A stretch of 64,000 bases of DNA from an uncultured Mediterranea sp. (GCF_902493215.1 NZ_CABUOL010000002.1:124001-188000), one strand, 5' to 3'; numbered from the stretch's first letter, positions 1 to 8,654 are shown. Made by a program: numbers and translations. The notes: generated by a model from the letters alone, not told the origin.

Positions 1-897
1 CATGTTGAAGGCATCGTTGCCGATGACGATAACCAGCTTTCCGGTACCAATCTGGATGGCTTCGGCTGGCAGTTGGTCAGGAGCCACTTCCTTGAGCTGT
101 CCGGATTGTGAAGTTGCTGTTGCACTTTGTTGCGCTTGTGCTGCTTCAGGTACTGTTGCAATCTGTTTCTTGGTAGCGATGACTGTCGTGCCGGAGTTGA
201 CGAGGCTTTTCTTTACTCCTTCAGGTTCCTTTTCATCTTTTTTGTTGCGTTTCTTTCCTCCGAACAGAGCGTCAGGTTCTTCTTCTTCACCACCTTGTAC
301 AACAATCTGGTCGATGCTTGCAGCACTCAGAGCCTCGGCTACTTCTACACAAAGGTTGTCGGCAAAGTCTACCGTCTTTCTTCGCCATTTGGCAAGGCCC
401 ATCACCAGTTTGGTCTTTTTCTTGTTGAGCGCGTATTCGTCGGTAATCCATTCTTCGGCCACATATTTTTCCTGGTCGCGGCCTTCGCGATAGGTGTAGC
501 GTATCTTTTCGATGCGGAATTCGCATTTTTCGGGCTGGCAGAAGGCACTGAGCTGGTAGCTGATACGGGTACGGTCCAGCGACAGGGCGGTGGAAGCAAA
601 TACCATCCATTCTTCGCCCATGCCTATCACCTGGCCTTTTTCCTGGTTGGTATAGACCACGCGGCTGTCTTCGTTCTGGTTTTTCTTCAGGCGGAGTTCC
701 ATCCACTTCTTCATGCGTGCATAGATTTCGTCCTGCGACATGCCGGGAATGCTGAATTCCTTGCTGAAAACTACTTTGCCGTCTTCTTCGGGAACGGCTC
801 CGGCCAGGTACTTGCTGTCATCACGCTTCTGGGCCTGGAGTACGGTAGGCAGACAGAGGCAGAAGACTACGAATAGGAGTTGAGTCAATTTTTTCAT
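1..897 (-). CDS. DUF4468-type secreted protein (3' end cut off by window edge)
   Basis: The frame is open from the ATG at 895-897 to position 1 (299 codons), so the protein continues beyond the window. The N-terminus, MKKLTQLLFVVFCLCLP, is a clear signal peptide ending near LQAQ. The following 150 residues (KVVFSKEFSIPGMSQDEIYARMKKWM and on) resemble the DUF4468 (TBP-like fold) domain common in Bacteroidetes envelope proteins. Then comes a low-complexity stretch rich in Lys, Glu, Gln and Ala. The family has no established reaction. Location (periplasm or outer membrane) is inferred from the signal peptide. The gene points away from the rest of the window. Confidence 0.75.
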   Translation of the reverse strand, partial: MKKLTQLLFVVFCLCLPTVLQAQKRDDSKYLAGAVPEEDGKVVFSKEFSIPGMSQDEIYARMKKWMELRLKKNQNEDSRVVYTNQEKGQVIGMGEEWMVFASTALSLDRTRISYQLSAFCQPEKCEFRIEKIRYTYREGRDQEKYVAEEWITDEYALNKKKTKLVMGLAKWRRKTVDFADNLCVEVAEALSAASIDQIVVQGGEEEEPDALFGGKKRNKKDEKEPEGVKKSLVNSGTTVIATKKQIATVPEAAQAQQSATATSQSGQLKEVAPDQLPAEAIQIGTGKLVIVIGNDAFNM

Positions 898-918
898 TGC
901 GTTCTATTTTTTTTGTTG

Positions 919-1641
919 TTAGATGTCGAAACTTTCGCCCCGGCGGCCGATGGTAAGGAAACGGCAGCCGTGGGCTTCGGCTTGCGGACGGAAGGCGTTT
1001 CCGCCTTCGTAGTCGTCGCCGAAGTGCATGGGTACAAAGATACGGGTTTTTATCCGTTCTACGAACTGGAGGGCGCCGCGCGTGTAGTCACGGCCCATCC
1101 GACGGTCAACGGGGAAGAGGGCTACGTCGACGGCAGGCGATTCCTGCTGCAGGTTGCGGATTTCGGCCAGGTAGTCGCCTTCGGCCTTGCGGATTTCCTG
1201 CGGAGTGGATTCCTCGCTCCAGTGCCAGTTGTTCAGGTCGCCGGCATGGAAGAGGCGGAGACCTTGGAGGTCGAGGAGGAAGGAAACGCCTACATCGGTT
1301 GAACCGAAGGCCTGGATGCGCAGATGGTCGTCCTCGTAGACCCCACCTTTATTTATATAGAGGGCGTCGTCGGCCGAGGCACGCCGGTGTTTCAGAATGT
1401 CTTTCGAGAAAATGTAACGGATGTCGGGACGGACTTCACGCCAGCGGAGCACCTCGGGGTTGAAGTGGTCGGGATGGAAATGGGTGGCGAGAACGTAAAA
1501 GGCACCCGGCCGCCGTAGCAGGCGGTCGTGTACCAGGTCCCGTCCCGATTCATCGGGTGAATCTTTCCAATAGTCGATAAGAACGGTCACTTCGTCCGCC
1601 TCGATGGCAAAACCACTGTGGTATATATAGTCCAGTTTCAT
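919..1641 (-). CDS. MBL-fold metallo-hydrolase
   Basis: A 240-residue protein with the metallo-beta-lactamase metal signature THFHPDHF (His54, His56, Asp58, His59), a later HAGDLNNWHW segment (third metal ligand region) and PMHFGDDY near residue 209. There is no signal peptide, so it should be a cytoplasmic Zn/Fe hydrolase of the UlaG/RomA-like branch. The substrate cannot be told from sequence. The family includes lactonases, phosphodiesterases and nucleases. Its start lies 134 bp from the dehydrogenase stop upstream and its stop is 21 bp from the DUF4468 gene, all on the same strand. Confidence 0.85.
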   Translation of the reverse strand: MKLDYIYHSGFAIEADEVTVLIDYWKDSPDESGRDLVHDRLLRRPGAFYVLATHFHPDHFNPEVLRWREVRPDIRYIFSKDILKHRRASADDALYINKGGVYEDDHLRIQAFGSTDVGVSFLLDLQGLRLFHAGDLNNWHWSEESTPQEIRKAEGDYLAEIRNLQQESPAVDVALFPVDRRMGRDYTRGALQFVERIKTRIFVPMHFGDDYEGGNAFRPQAEAHGCRFLTIGRRGESFDI

Positions 1642-1736
1642 GCTTTATTCTTCGTACACCCTGCAATATTACGAAAAAATGGCTGAAACTCCGCTCTGGA
1701 GCAACTATTTTATTGATTTTTTTGAAAGCGCAGGAA

Positions 1737-1767
1737 GCAGCGCACGGATGCCGTGTCCGTGTGCTGC
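1737..1767 (-). terminator. Hairpin downstream of the D-lactate dehydrogenase gene
   Basis: GCAGCGCACGGA (1737-1748) pairs with TCCGTGTGCTGC (1756-1767) with one wobble, just past the stop of the dehydrogenase gene on minus. There is no clean U-run after it on minus (the sequence reads CTTCCTGCGC), so termination is only suggested. Confidence 0.4.
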
Positions 1768-1775
1768 CGTACCTG

Positions 1776-2777
1776 TCAGAGCTTCACTTCGGTCTCCAAT
1801 GCCTTGCCCAGCGTGAAGTCCTTGACATTCTGCAGGGTGGTGGTGGCGATGTTGCTCAGGGCCTCCTGTGTGAAGTAAGCCTGGTGGGAAGTGACGATGA
1901 CGTTGTTGAACGACAGCAGGCGGGCCAGCGTGTCATCGTCGATGATCTTGTCTGAGCGGTCTTCGTAGAAGTACTGGCTCTCCTCCTCGTAGACGTCCAG
2001 GCCGGCCGAACCTATCTTCTTGTTCTTCAACCCTTCGATGAGGGCGTTGGTGTGGATGAGCTGTCCGCGGCCGGTGTTGATGATCATCACGCCGTCCTTC
2101 ATTTTGCTGATGGAGTAGTCGTTGATGAGGTACTTTGTCTGCTCCGTCAGGGGGCAGTGCAGGGAGATGATGTCCGAGCTGTGATAAAGTTCGTCGAGCG
2201 TGGTGTAGACCACCTGGTTCTCGCGGGCAAAGTTGTAGTCGGGATAGAGGTCGTAGGCCAGGATGTTCATGCCGAATCCGCGGAGGATGCTGATGAGCTT
2301 CTTGGCAATCTTGCCCGTGCCGATGATGCCGGCCGTCTTGCCGTGCATGTCGAAGCCCAGCAGGCCGTGCAGGGAGAAGTTGCCCTCGCGCGTACGCCAT
2401 GCGGCACGATGTATCTTGCGGTTGAGCGAGAGCATCAGGGCCACGGTATATTCGGCCACGGCATAGGGCGAGTAGGCGGGCACGCGCACCACGGCGATGC
2501 CACACTCGGCGGCGGCTTTCAGGTCCACATTGTTGTATCCCGCACAGCGCAGGGCCAGCAGCTTGACGCCGTTCGCGGCCATCAGGCGGATGACTTCGGC
2601 GTTGGCCGTATCGTTTACGAAGATGCATACCACGTCCACACCCTGCGTCAGGATGACGTTGTTCTTGTTCAAGTGTCCCTTATAGAAGCGGAGTTCGAAG
2701 CCGAAGTCCTTGTTCTTTTCGTTGAACGAAGCCTCGTCATAGGGCTTCGAGCCGAAGAATGCGATTGTTGTTGCCAT
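1776..2777 (-). CDS. ldhA: 2-hydroxyacid dehydrogenase, D-lactate dehydrogenase type
   Basis: 333 residues, the usual length for fermentative D-lactate dehydrogenases. The Rossmann signature GTGKIAKK lies at 153-160. The catalytic Arg is in NTGRGQLIH, the Glu in GLDVYEEE and the His in VTSHQAYFT. It should reduce pyruvate to D-lactate with NADH in the cytoplasm, but related 2-ketoacid reductases share the fold, so the exact substrate is inferred. It stands alone upstream of the MBL hydrolase on the same strand. The start ATG at 2775-2777 gives the canonical N-terminus MATTIAFFGSKPYD. Confidence 0.85.
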   Translation of the reverse strand: MATTIAFFGSKPYDEASFNEKNKDFGFELRFYKGHLNKNNVILTQGVDVVCIFVNDTANAEVIRLMAANGVKLLALRCAGYNNVDLKAAAECGIAVVRVPAYSPYAVAEYTVALMLSLNRKIHRAAWRTREGNFSLHGLLGFDMHGKTAGIIGTGKIAKKLISILRGFGMNILAYDLYPDYNFARENQVVYTTLDELYHSSDIISLHCPLTEQTKYLINDYSISKMKDGVMIINTGRGQLIHTNALIEGLKNKKIGSAGLDVYEEESQYFYEDRSDKIIDDDTLARLLSFNNVIVTSHQAYFTQEALSNIATTTLQNVKDFTLGKALETEVKL

Positions 2778-2908
2778 GATTTACGGATCTTTATTAGAAT
2801 CGATTTATGTTCGTTTTTTATCTATAACAAACGTTGTGCCGAAAAAGTTTGTTGGTTAGGAAAGTGGGGTTTTGGGCTGACAAAAAGATAGTATTCGGTT
2901 CTTTTTGC

Positions 2909-3150
2909 TGACAACAGCTTTTGTCAGAAACGCGCAAATAGCGCGGAAAATGAGGGAAAAGGTCGCCCAAAAGTCGTCGGAAAGCACCTTTAAGCAGGGA
3001 AAACCGTCGCTTTTCCCTCGTCAAATCGTATGTTTTCTGTGGGGAAAAGCATTGTTTTCTCTCGTTAGATTGTATGTTTCGTGTGGGAAGACGGTAGGTT
3101 TGGGCTGGGAAAGTTGTATTTGCCGTTCCAAAACGTCGTTTTTCCAGACT
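2909..3150. repeat. Degenerate tandem array of 22-bp dyad units (about 11 units)
   Basis: Most of the 717-bp gap between ldhA and the FadL-like gene falls into consecutive 22-bp windows starting at 2909, 2931, 2953, 2975, 2997, 3019, 3041, 3063, 3085, 3107 and 3129. Units at 2997, 3019, 3041 and 3063 are clearly related: an A-run near position 4, GT(A/C) in the middle and a T-run near position 14. Several units are inverted repeats, for example GGGAAAA/TTTTCCC at 2997-3017 and TGACAA/TTGTCA at 2909-2926. I see no protein-coding signal here. The 3151-3430 remainder holds nothing I recognise. Confidence 0.6.
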
Positions 3151-3435
3151 TTTTTCTGCTGGTTGAAATGTAAATATTTCGCTATCCGTCTGTCTTATAG
3201 CTGGTAAGGTGTTTCTTGCTTCGTCCTTTCCGACCGGCTCGTCCTTCGCTCCGAAAGAAGCGATTCTCAGGCGGTTTAAAAATCAAAGTGTCACTTTCTG
3301 ACAGAATGTCAACCGATGGGAAATGTGAGGGCCGGCAGGGAAACAGAAGGAATGACTCCGTGGGTCGTTTCATTGGAAACTGTTTTGTTTTTCAATTATC
3401 AGTGCCCTTTTGAACCGATTATTTGCACAAAGCTA

Positions 3436-3465
3436 TTGCCGGTGTGCAATTTTGTTGTACCTTTG
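3436..3465 (+). promoter_or_regulatory. Bacteroides-type promoter of the FadL-like gene
   Basis: A TTGC at 3436-3439 and TACCTTTG at 3458-3465 match the -33 and -7 consensus with an 18-bp gap. The element is 29 bp before the start codon. Confidence 0.65.
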
Positions 3466-3494
3466 CGCCCGCAAATCAATAAAAAAAAGAACGA

Positions 3495-4967
3495 ATGAGA
3501 AAAAACTTGTTAATCGGCACAGCGCTGCTGATGGTTTCAATTCCAACTTTTGCGGGAGGATTCCTTGCAAACACCAATCAGAATATCTTGTTTTTGCGCA
3601 TGTTGGCGCGCGACGCTTCGACCCGTATCGATGCCGTCTACTCCAATCCGGCCGGCTTGGCCTTCATCGAGGGTGGCGACGGCCTGCATCTGTCGCTGAA
3701 CATCCAGAGCGCCTATCAGACGCGTCAGATAACTTCCACCTTCGCTCCCTTTGCCTATGGCGTGCAGAACGGGGGCAATGCCACCAAGCTCTTCAAGGGC
3801 GAGGCTTCGGCTCCCGTCATTCCCAGCTTCCAGGCGGCCTATAAGAACGGCGACTGGGTATTTTCGGGCAGTTTTGCCGTGACGGGCGGTGGCGGTAAGG
3901 CTACGTTCAACCAGGGCTTGGCCTCGTTCGAGTCCATCATCTCCATGCTGCCCGTCTTCGGACAGAGCATGGGCATCAACCGCTACAACGTGGACAGCTA
4001 TATGGAGGGCAGCCAGTTCTTCTATGGCGTTCAGCTGGGCGTCACCTATAAGATAAACGAACACTTCTCGGCCTTCGTGGGCGGTCGCATGAACTACGTG
4101 AGCAACAACTACTCGGGCTACCTGCGCGACATCCAGATCAATATGCCGGGTACGGAAAATATGGTGCCGGCTTCGGATGCCTTCAAGGGACTGGCTTCGC
4201 AAATACCCGACAATGCTCCGGCCGAACTGCTCCAGAAGAAGGCGTTGCTGACCAAGCTGGCCGAAGCAACCACCGACAAGGAGTTGGATTGCGACCAGAA
4301 AGGCTGGGGACTGACGCCCATCATCGGCCTCGACTTCAACTGGAAGAAGCTGAACGTCGGCGTGAAGTATGAATTCAATACCAACCTGAATGTGGAGAAC
4401 GACACGCGTGTCAATACGACCGGCTTCCCTGCCTACGACCACGGCATCAATACACCCAGCGACATCCCCGGCCTGCTCACCGTCGGTGTGTCCTACGACC
4501 TGTTGCCTACGCTCCGTGCTTCTGTGGGCTACCACCACTTCTTCGACAAGCAGGCCGATATGGCCAACGACAAGCAGAAGTTGCTTTCGGCCGGTACGAA
4601 CGAATACCTGGCCGGTATCGAATGGGATGTGCACAAGCGCATACAGATCAGCGGTGGTATGCAGCGCACGAAGTACGGCCTGACGGACGACTACATGGAA
4701 GACATCAGTTTTGTTACCAGTTCCTGGTCGTTCGGTTTCGGTGCGGGCATCAAGCTGGCAAAGAATCTCAACCTAAACATTGCCTACTTCTGGACCAACT
4801 ACGAGGACTATACCCGCGAAAGCAGCGACTACAACAACATGGCGCAGAAGCTTCAGAACATCGGCCTGCCCGAGTCCGTGGCTTCCCAGTTGCCCAAATT
4901 GCCGGGTACCGATGTGTTCACCCGCACGAACAAGGTGTTCGGCGTAGGTATCGACTATAAGTTCTGA
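3495..4967 (+). CDS. FadL/OMPP1-family outer membrane transport protein
   Basis: 490 residues with an N-terminal signal peptide (MRKNLLIGTALLMVSIPTFAGG) followed by the hallmark NQN and the DASTRIDAVYSNPAGLAF segment typical of the FadL/TodX family, in which the N-terminus forms a hatch inside a 14-stranded barrel. The C-terminus ends with VFGVGIDYKF, a terminal aromatic outer-membrane signature. The role is uptake of hydrophobic molecules across the outer membrane; in Bacteroides the ligand is unknown. It is monocistronic, with its own promoter and a hairpin terminator at 5000-5040. Confidence 0.88.
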   Translation: MRKNLLIGTALLMVSIPTFAGGFLANTNQNILFLRMLARDASTRIDAVYSNPAGLAFIEGGDGLHLSLNIQSAYQTRQITSTFAPFAYGVQNGGNATKLFKGEASAPVIPSFQAAYKNGDWVFSGSFAVTGGGGKATFNQGLASFESIISMLPVFGQSMGINRYNVDSYMEGSQFFYGVQLGVTYKINEHFSAFVGGRMNYVSNNYSGYLRDIQINMPGTENMVPASDAFKGLASQIPDNAPAELLQKKALLTKLAEATTDKELDCDQKGWGLTPIIGLDFNWKKLNVGVKYEFNTNLNVENDTRVNTTGFPAYDHGINTPSDIPGLLTVGVSYDLLPTLRASVGYHHFFDKQADMANDKQKLLSAGTNEYLAGIEWDVHKRIQISGGMQRTKYGLTDDYMEDISFVTSSWSFGFGAGIKLAKNLNLNIAYFWTNYEDYTRESSDYNNMAQKLQNIGLPESVASQLPKLPGTDVFTRTNKVFGVGIDYKF

Positions 4968-4999
4968 CACTCGTTTTTCCCTTTGAAATATTTACTTGG

Positions 5000-5040
5000 G
5001 AGGTTGTCGGCGGCATTGCCGGCAGCCTCTTTTTATTTTT
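5000..5040 (+). terminator. Rho-independent terminator of the FadL-like gene
   Basis: GAGGTTGTCGGC (5000-5011) pairs with GCCGGCAGCCTC (5018-5029) with one wobble and one unpaired base, followed by TTTTTATTTTT. Confidence 0.85.
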
Positions 5041-5044
5041 CCTG

Positions 5045-5075
5045 TTGGCCGTTTGCGCAGAAAAGCTTATCTTTG
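5045..5075 (+). promoter_or_regulatory. Promoter of the queuosine transporter gene
   Basis: TTGG at 5045-5048, a 19-bp gap and TATCTTTG at 5068-5075 fit the Bacteroides sigma consensus. Transcription would start near 5082, giving a leader of about 65 nt that contains the candidate preQ1 aptamer. Confidence 0.65.
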
Positions 5076-5111
5076 CGGCCGATTTTGAAATGAGATGCCG
5101 TGAATAGCGGC

Positions 5112-5146
5112 CGTGTATTCTAGGACAACCACGTAAAAAACAGGAG
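5112..5146 (+). promoter_or_regulatory. Candidate preQ1-I riboswitch overlapping the ribosome binding site
   Basis: CGTG (5112-5115) pairs with CACG (5130-5133). The loop contains TTCTAG (5118-5123) and ends with ACAAC. The stem is followed by T plus six A residues and CAGGAG. The loop TCTAG can pair with CAGGA (two Watson-Crick pairs, a wobble and the closing G-C), as the H-type pseudoknot of preQ1-I requires, and the AGGAG is the ribosome binding site of the next gene. That predicts translational repression by preQ1. The match is by eye to the known class-I aptamer; P1 is short (4 bp) and the loop is two to four bases longer than usual. Confidence 0.55.
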
Positions 5147-5147
5147 T

Positions 5148-5828
5148 ATGAAGCAAAAAGTATCTGTATCTTTTATGCTGATGGGCATTGTGTTCAACGT
5201 TTGCCTCATCGCAGCCAATCTTCTCGAGACCAAGGTCATCCAGCTGGGCAGCCTCACCGTTACCGCCGGATTGCTGGTTTTCCCCATTTCCTACATCATC
5301 AACGACTGTATTGCCGAAGTCTGGGGCTTCCGCAAGGCTCGTCTCATCATCTGGAGCGGCTTTGTGATGAACTTCTTCGTCGTCACGCTGGGGCTGATAG
5401 CCGTATCGCTGCCTGCCGCTCCGTTTTGGGAGGGCGAGGAACACTTTAACTTTGTCTTCGGTATGGCGCCACGCATTGTGGCAGCCAGTCTGATGGCCTT
5501 TCTGGTAGGCTCTTTTCTCAATGCCTACGTCATGAGCCGCATGAAGATAGCCAGCCGCGGACGCAACTTCTCGGCGCGTGCCATCTGGTCCACCGTGGTG
5601 GGCGAGACGGCCGATTCGCTCATCTTCTTCCCTGTAGCCTTCGGCGGGGTCATCGCCTGGCGCGAACTGGCGGTGATGATGGGTTTGCAGATTCTGCTGA
5701 AGTCGGCCTATGAGGTCGTTATCCTGCCCGTCACGATCCGCGTGGTGAAGGCCGTGAAGCGCATCGACGGCAGCGATGTCTACGACGAAGGCATCTCCTA
5801 CAAGGTGTGGAAGGTGAAGGAAATCTGA
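5148..5828 (+). CDS. yhhQ: Queuosine precursor transporter, YhhQ/VUT family
   Basis: A 226-residue hydrophobic protein with about six membrane segments. It contains the family landmarks ETKVIQLG near the first loop, FPISYIINDCIAEVWGFRKAR (residues about 45-65) and AIWSTVVGETADSLIFFPVAF. Members of COG1738 import preQ0 or preQ1. The job is strongly supported by the next two genes, queC and queF, on the same strand, and by the candidate preQ1 aptamer in its leader. The start ATG at 5148 lies one base after AGGAG. Confidence 0.88.
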   Translation: MKQKVSVSFMLMGIVFNVCLIAANLLETKVIQLGSLTVTAGLLVFPISYIINDCIAEVWGFRKARLIIWSGFVMNFFVVTLGLIAVSLPAAPFWEGEEHFNFVFGMAPRIVAASLMAFLVGSFLNAYVMSRMKIASRGRNFSARAIWSTVVGETADSLIFFPVAFGGVIAWRELAVMMGLQILLKSAYEVVILPVTIRVVKAVKRIDGSDVYDEGISYKVWKVKEI

Positions 5829-5872
5829 GCAATGTATAATGAACAATGTACAATGAATAATGAATTGTGTGT

Positions 5873-6553
5873 ATGAATCGTGATACAGCTTTGGTCGTGT
5901 TCAGCGGTGGGCAGGACTCGACCACGTGCCTGTTCTGGGCCAAACGTGAATTCAAGAAAGTAGTTGCCCTGAGCTTCCTCTACGGGCAGAAACATCAGAA
6001 AGAAGTGGAACTGGCACGGCAGATTGCCGCAAAGGCCGGTGTCGATTTTGATGTTATGGACGTGTCGTTCATTGGTAGGCTGGGCCACAATTCGCTGACC
6101 GATACCTCGATGGTGATGGATCAGGAAAAGCCCGAGGACGGTGTACCCAACACCTTTGTGCCGGGCCGTAACCTGTTCTTCCTGAGTATTGCCGCCGTCT
6201 ATGCACGCGAGCGGGGCATCAACCACCTGGTGACGGGGGTATCGCAGACCGACTTCAGTGGTTATCCCGACTGCCGTGACGCTTTTATCAAGTCGCTCAA
6301 CGTGACGCTCAATCTGGCTATGGACGAGCAGTTCGTCATCCACACTCCGCTGATGTGGATTGACAAGGCCGAGACTTGGGCGCTGGCCGACGAACTGGGT
6401 GTGCTCGACCTGGTGCACCACGACACGCTGACGTGCTACAACGGCATTCCCGGCGACGGATGCGGACATTGTCCTGCCTGCAAGCTCCGCCGTGAAGGGC
6501 TGGAGAAATACCTGGCGAACAAAAACATGTACCTCAAAAAGAAACCTCTTTAA
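5873..6553 (+). CDS. queC: 7-cyano-7-deazaguanine synthase
   Basis: 226 residues. The PP-loop motif VVFSGGQDSTT binds ATP near the N-terminus, and the four zinc cysteines are in TLTCYNG and GCGHCPACKLR near the C-terminus. QueC converts 7-carboxy-7-deazaguanine, ammonia and ATP to preQ0 in queuosine biosynthesis. I chose the ATG at 5873 (MNRDTALVVFSGG); a GTG two codons upstream at 5867 is also open. The 44-bp spacer to the transporter gene is AT-rich and made of near-repeats of AATGTATAATGAACAATG, with no obvious Shine-Dalgarno sequence. Confidence 0.95.
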   Translation: MNRDTALVVFSGGQDSTTCLFWAKREFKKVVALSFLYGQKHQKEVELARQIAAKAGVDFDVMDVSFIGRLGHNSLTDTSMVMDQEKPEDGVPNTFVPGRNLFFLSIAAVYARERGINHLVTGVSQTDFSGYPDCRDAFIKSLNVTLNLAMDEQFVIHTPLMWIDKAETWALADELGVLDLVHHDTLTCYNGIPGDGCGHCPACKLRREGLEKYLANKNMYLKKKPL

Positions 6554-6565
6554 ATCATCTGAACA

Positions 6566-7021
6566 ATGACAGAACTGAAAGACCAACTGACCCTGTTGGG
6601 CCGCAAGACCGAGTATAAGCAGGACTATGCTCCCGAAGTACTTGAAGCTTTCGACAACAAACATCCCGAGGACGATTACTGGGTGCGTTTCAACTGCCCC
6701 GAATTCACCAGTCTGTGCCCCATCACCGGGCAGCCCGACTTTGCCGAGATACGTATCTCCTACATCCCTGACGTGAAGATGGTAGAGAGTAAGAGTCTCA
6801 AGCTTTATCTCTTCAGCTTCCGTAACCACGGCGCTTTCCACGAAGACTGCGTGAATATCATCATGAAGGATCTCATCCGCCTGATGAATCCCAAGTACAT
6901 CGAAGTGACAGGCCTGTTCACTCCTCGTGGCGGTATCTCCATTTATCCGTATGCCAATTACGGCCGTCCCGGTACCAAATACGAGCGCATGGCCGAGCAG
7001 CGGCTGATGAACCGGGAATAA
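6566..7021 (+). CDS. queF: NADPH-dependent 7-cyano-7-deazaguanine reductase (preQ1 synthase)
   Basis: 151 residues, the short single-domain (YkvM-type) form. The catalytic Cys is in FTSLCPITGQPDF, the QueF motif is ESKSLKLYLFSFRNHGAFHED, and the C-terminal PRGGISIYPYANYG is typical. It reduces preQ0 to preQ1 with NADPH. It starts 12 bp after queC and completes a transporter-queC-queF set. Confidence 0.95.
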   Translation: MTELKDQLTLLGRKTEYKQDYAPEVLEAFDNKHPEDDYWVRFNCPEFTSLCPITGQPDFAEIRISYIPDVKMVESKSLKLYLFSFRNHGAFHEDCVNIIMKDLIRLMNPKYIEVTGLFTPRGGISIYPYANYGRPGTKYERMAEQRLMNRE

Positions 7022-7025
7022 TACG

Positions 7026-7053
7026 AAAAATGCCCTCCGCCGGCGGAGGGCAT
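7026..7053 (-). terminator. Terminator of enolase (palindrome shared by the convergent queF end)
   Basis: Positions 7030-7053 form a perfect 24-bp palindrome centred on GCCGGC. On minus it is followed by TTTTT, which makes it a good terminator for eno. On plus there is no U-run, so it would be a weaker end for the queuosine operon. Confidence 0.8.
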
Positions 7054-7082
7054 TCCCAAGTAAAATCTATGGTCGTTGCAGG

Positions 7083-8363
7083 TTACCTGATGCGTCGGTA
7101 GCCATATACGGCCAGGTCACCGAGCTCCTCCTCGATGCGGAGCAGTTGGTTGTACTTGGCCATGCGGTCCGATCGGCTCAGGGAGCCGGTCTTTATCTGC
7201 CCGCTGTTTGTGGCCACGGCAATGTCGGCGATGGTAGCATCCTCCGTCTCGCCCGAGCGGTGGGAGGTGACGGTGGTGTAGCCGTGGCGGTGGGCCATCT
7301 CGATGGCATCGAGCGTTTCGCTCAAAGTACCTATCTGGTTCACCTTGATGAGGATGGAGTTGGCACAACCCATTTCAATACCTTTGCGCAAGAATTCCAC
7401 GTTGGTAACAAAGAGGTCGTCGCCCACCAGTTGGCAGCGGTGTCCGATGCGTTCTGTCAGCTGTTTCCAGCCTTCCCAGTCGTTCTCGCTCATACCGTCC
7501 TCAATGGAGTCGATGGGATACTTGTTGATAAGTTCCTCCAGGTAGGCAATCTGTTCGTCGGTGGTGCGCTTCTTGCCTTTCGCGCCTTCGAAGAGGGTGT
7601 AGTCGTACACGCCGTCTTTATAGAATTCGCTGGAGGCACAATCCATACCAATCTTTACATCACGTCCCGGTTCGTATCCGGCAGCGCGGATGGCAGACAT
7701 GATGCTGTCCAGTGCATCTTCCGTTCCATTCAGGGCAGGAGCGAAACCTCCTTCATCGCCCACGGCTGTACTGAGCCCGCGGTCGTGGAGCACCTTCTTC
7801 AGGGCGTGGAATACCTCGGCACCCATGCGAAGCCCTTCGCGGAACGACGGAGCCCCGACGGGACGTATCATGAATTCCTGGAAGGCGATGGGGGCATCGC
7901 TGTGCGAGCCGCCGTTGATGATGTTCATCATGGGTACGGGCAACACATAGGTATTCACGCCGCCGATATACCGATATAAAGGAATGTCGAGCGCGCAGGC
8001 TGCAGCCTTGGCCACGGCGAGCGACACGCCGAGGATGGCATTGGCACCCAGTCTCGACTTGGTGGGTGTTCCGTCCAGTTCCAGCATGCGGTGGTCGATG
8101 GCGCGTTGGTTCAGGGCAGACAGGCCGATGAGCGCGGGAGCTATTACCTTATTCACGTTTTCTACAGCCTTTAGCGTGCCCTTGCCGCTGTAGCGTTGCT
8201 TGTCGCCGTCGCGCAGTTCCAGGGCCTCATGTTCGCCTGTCGATGCACCCGAGGGTACGGCAGCACGGCCTATGGCGCCGCATTCCAGTGTTACGTCTAC
8301 TTCTACGGTGGGATTGCCGCGTGAATCGAGTATCTCGCGGGCGATGATTTTTTCTATCTTCAT
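7083..8363 (-). CDS. eno: Enolase (phosphopyruvate hydratase)
   Basis: 426 residues, full length. The N-terminal REILDSRGNPTVEVDV, VPSGASTG, the metal ligand region SIEDGMSENDW, GDDLFVTN, LIKVNQIGTLSET and the signature SHRSGETED are all present. It interconverts 2-phosphoglycerate and phosphoenolpyruvate in the cytoplasm. It is monocistronic, with a strong terminator downstream. Confidence 0.97.
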   Translation of the reverse strand: MKIEKIIAREILDSRGNPTVEVDVTLECGAIGRAAVPSGASTGEHEALELRDGDKQRYSGKGTLKAVENVNKVIAPALIGLSALNQRAIDHRMLELDGTPTKSRLGANAILGVSLAVAKAAACALDIPLYRYIGGVNTYVLPVPMMNIINGGSHSDAPIAFQEFMIRPVGAPSFREGLRMGAEVFHALKKVLHDRGLSTAVGDEGGFAPALNGTEDALDSIMSAIRAAGYEPGRDVKIGMDCASSEFYKDGVYDYTLFEGAKGKKRTTDEQIAYLEELINKYPIDSIEDGMSENDWEGWKQLTERIGHRCQLVGDDLFVTNVEFLRKGIEMGCANSILIKVNQIGTLSETLDAIEMAHRHGYTTVTSHRSGETEDATIADIAVATNSGQIKTGSLSRSDRMAKYNQLLRIEEELGDLAVYGYRRIR

Positions 8364-8596
8364 ACGTTTCTTGTTTTAAAGGGTTTATAATCGTTGGTAT
8401 TCATATAACACTTTTCTGTTGTGCAAAGTTCGTGGAAAGCTTTGTTTTATCCAATACCCAGATGTAGGGAAAGGTGGGAGAACAGATACACGGAAGTAGG
8501 TATGTGCGAAGTGTTTTACCTAAATATGGCTATTGATAGGGATGTTTCTGGGGGAAGACAGGCTGGAGAGGCAGATGAAATACCGACAACAGGCGA

Positions 8597-8627
8597 TTGT
8601 GGGAAAAATGATTTCTGTGGAACTTTG
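8597..8627 (+). promoter_or_regulatory. Probable promoter of the xusA-like gene
   Basis: TTG at 8597-8599, a 20-bp gap and GAACTTTG at 8620-8627 (one mismatch to TAnnTTTG) lie 28 bp before the TTG at 8655. This supports a downstream start for the receptor gene. If correct, the open frame upstream of it (8421-8654) is leader DNA and not coding. Confidence 0.4.
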
Positions 8628-8654
8628 CAGTCGGAAACAAAGAGCAGAAAGAGA

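Noticed and set aside
127..876. A 249-codon open frame on plus at the window start
   Set aside because: Phe-rich shadow opposite the DUF4468 gene, which has a proper signal peptide and runs off the edge.
8421..8654. A cobalamin riboswitch before the xusA-like gene
   Set aside because: The GGAAGACAGGCTGG stretch looked suggestive, but the conserved CCCGCNACTGT core and B12 box are absent, and the operon is of the iron type.
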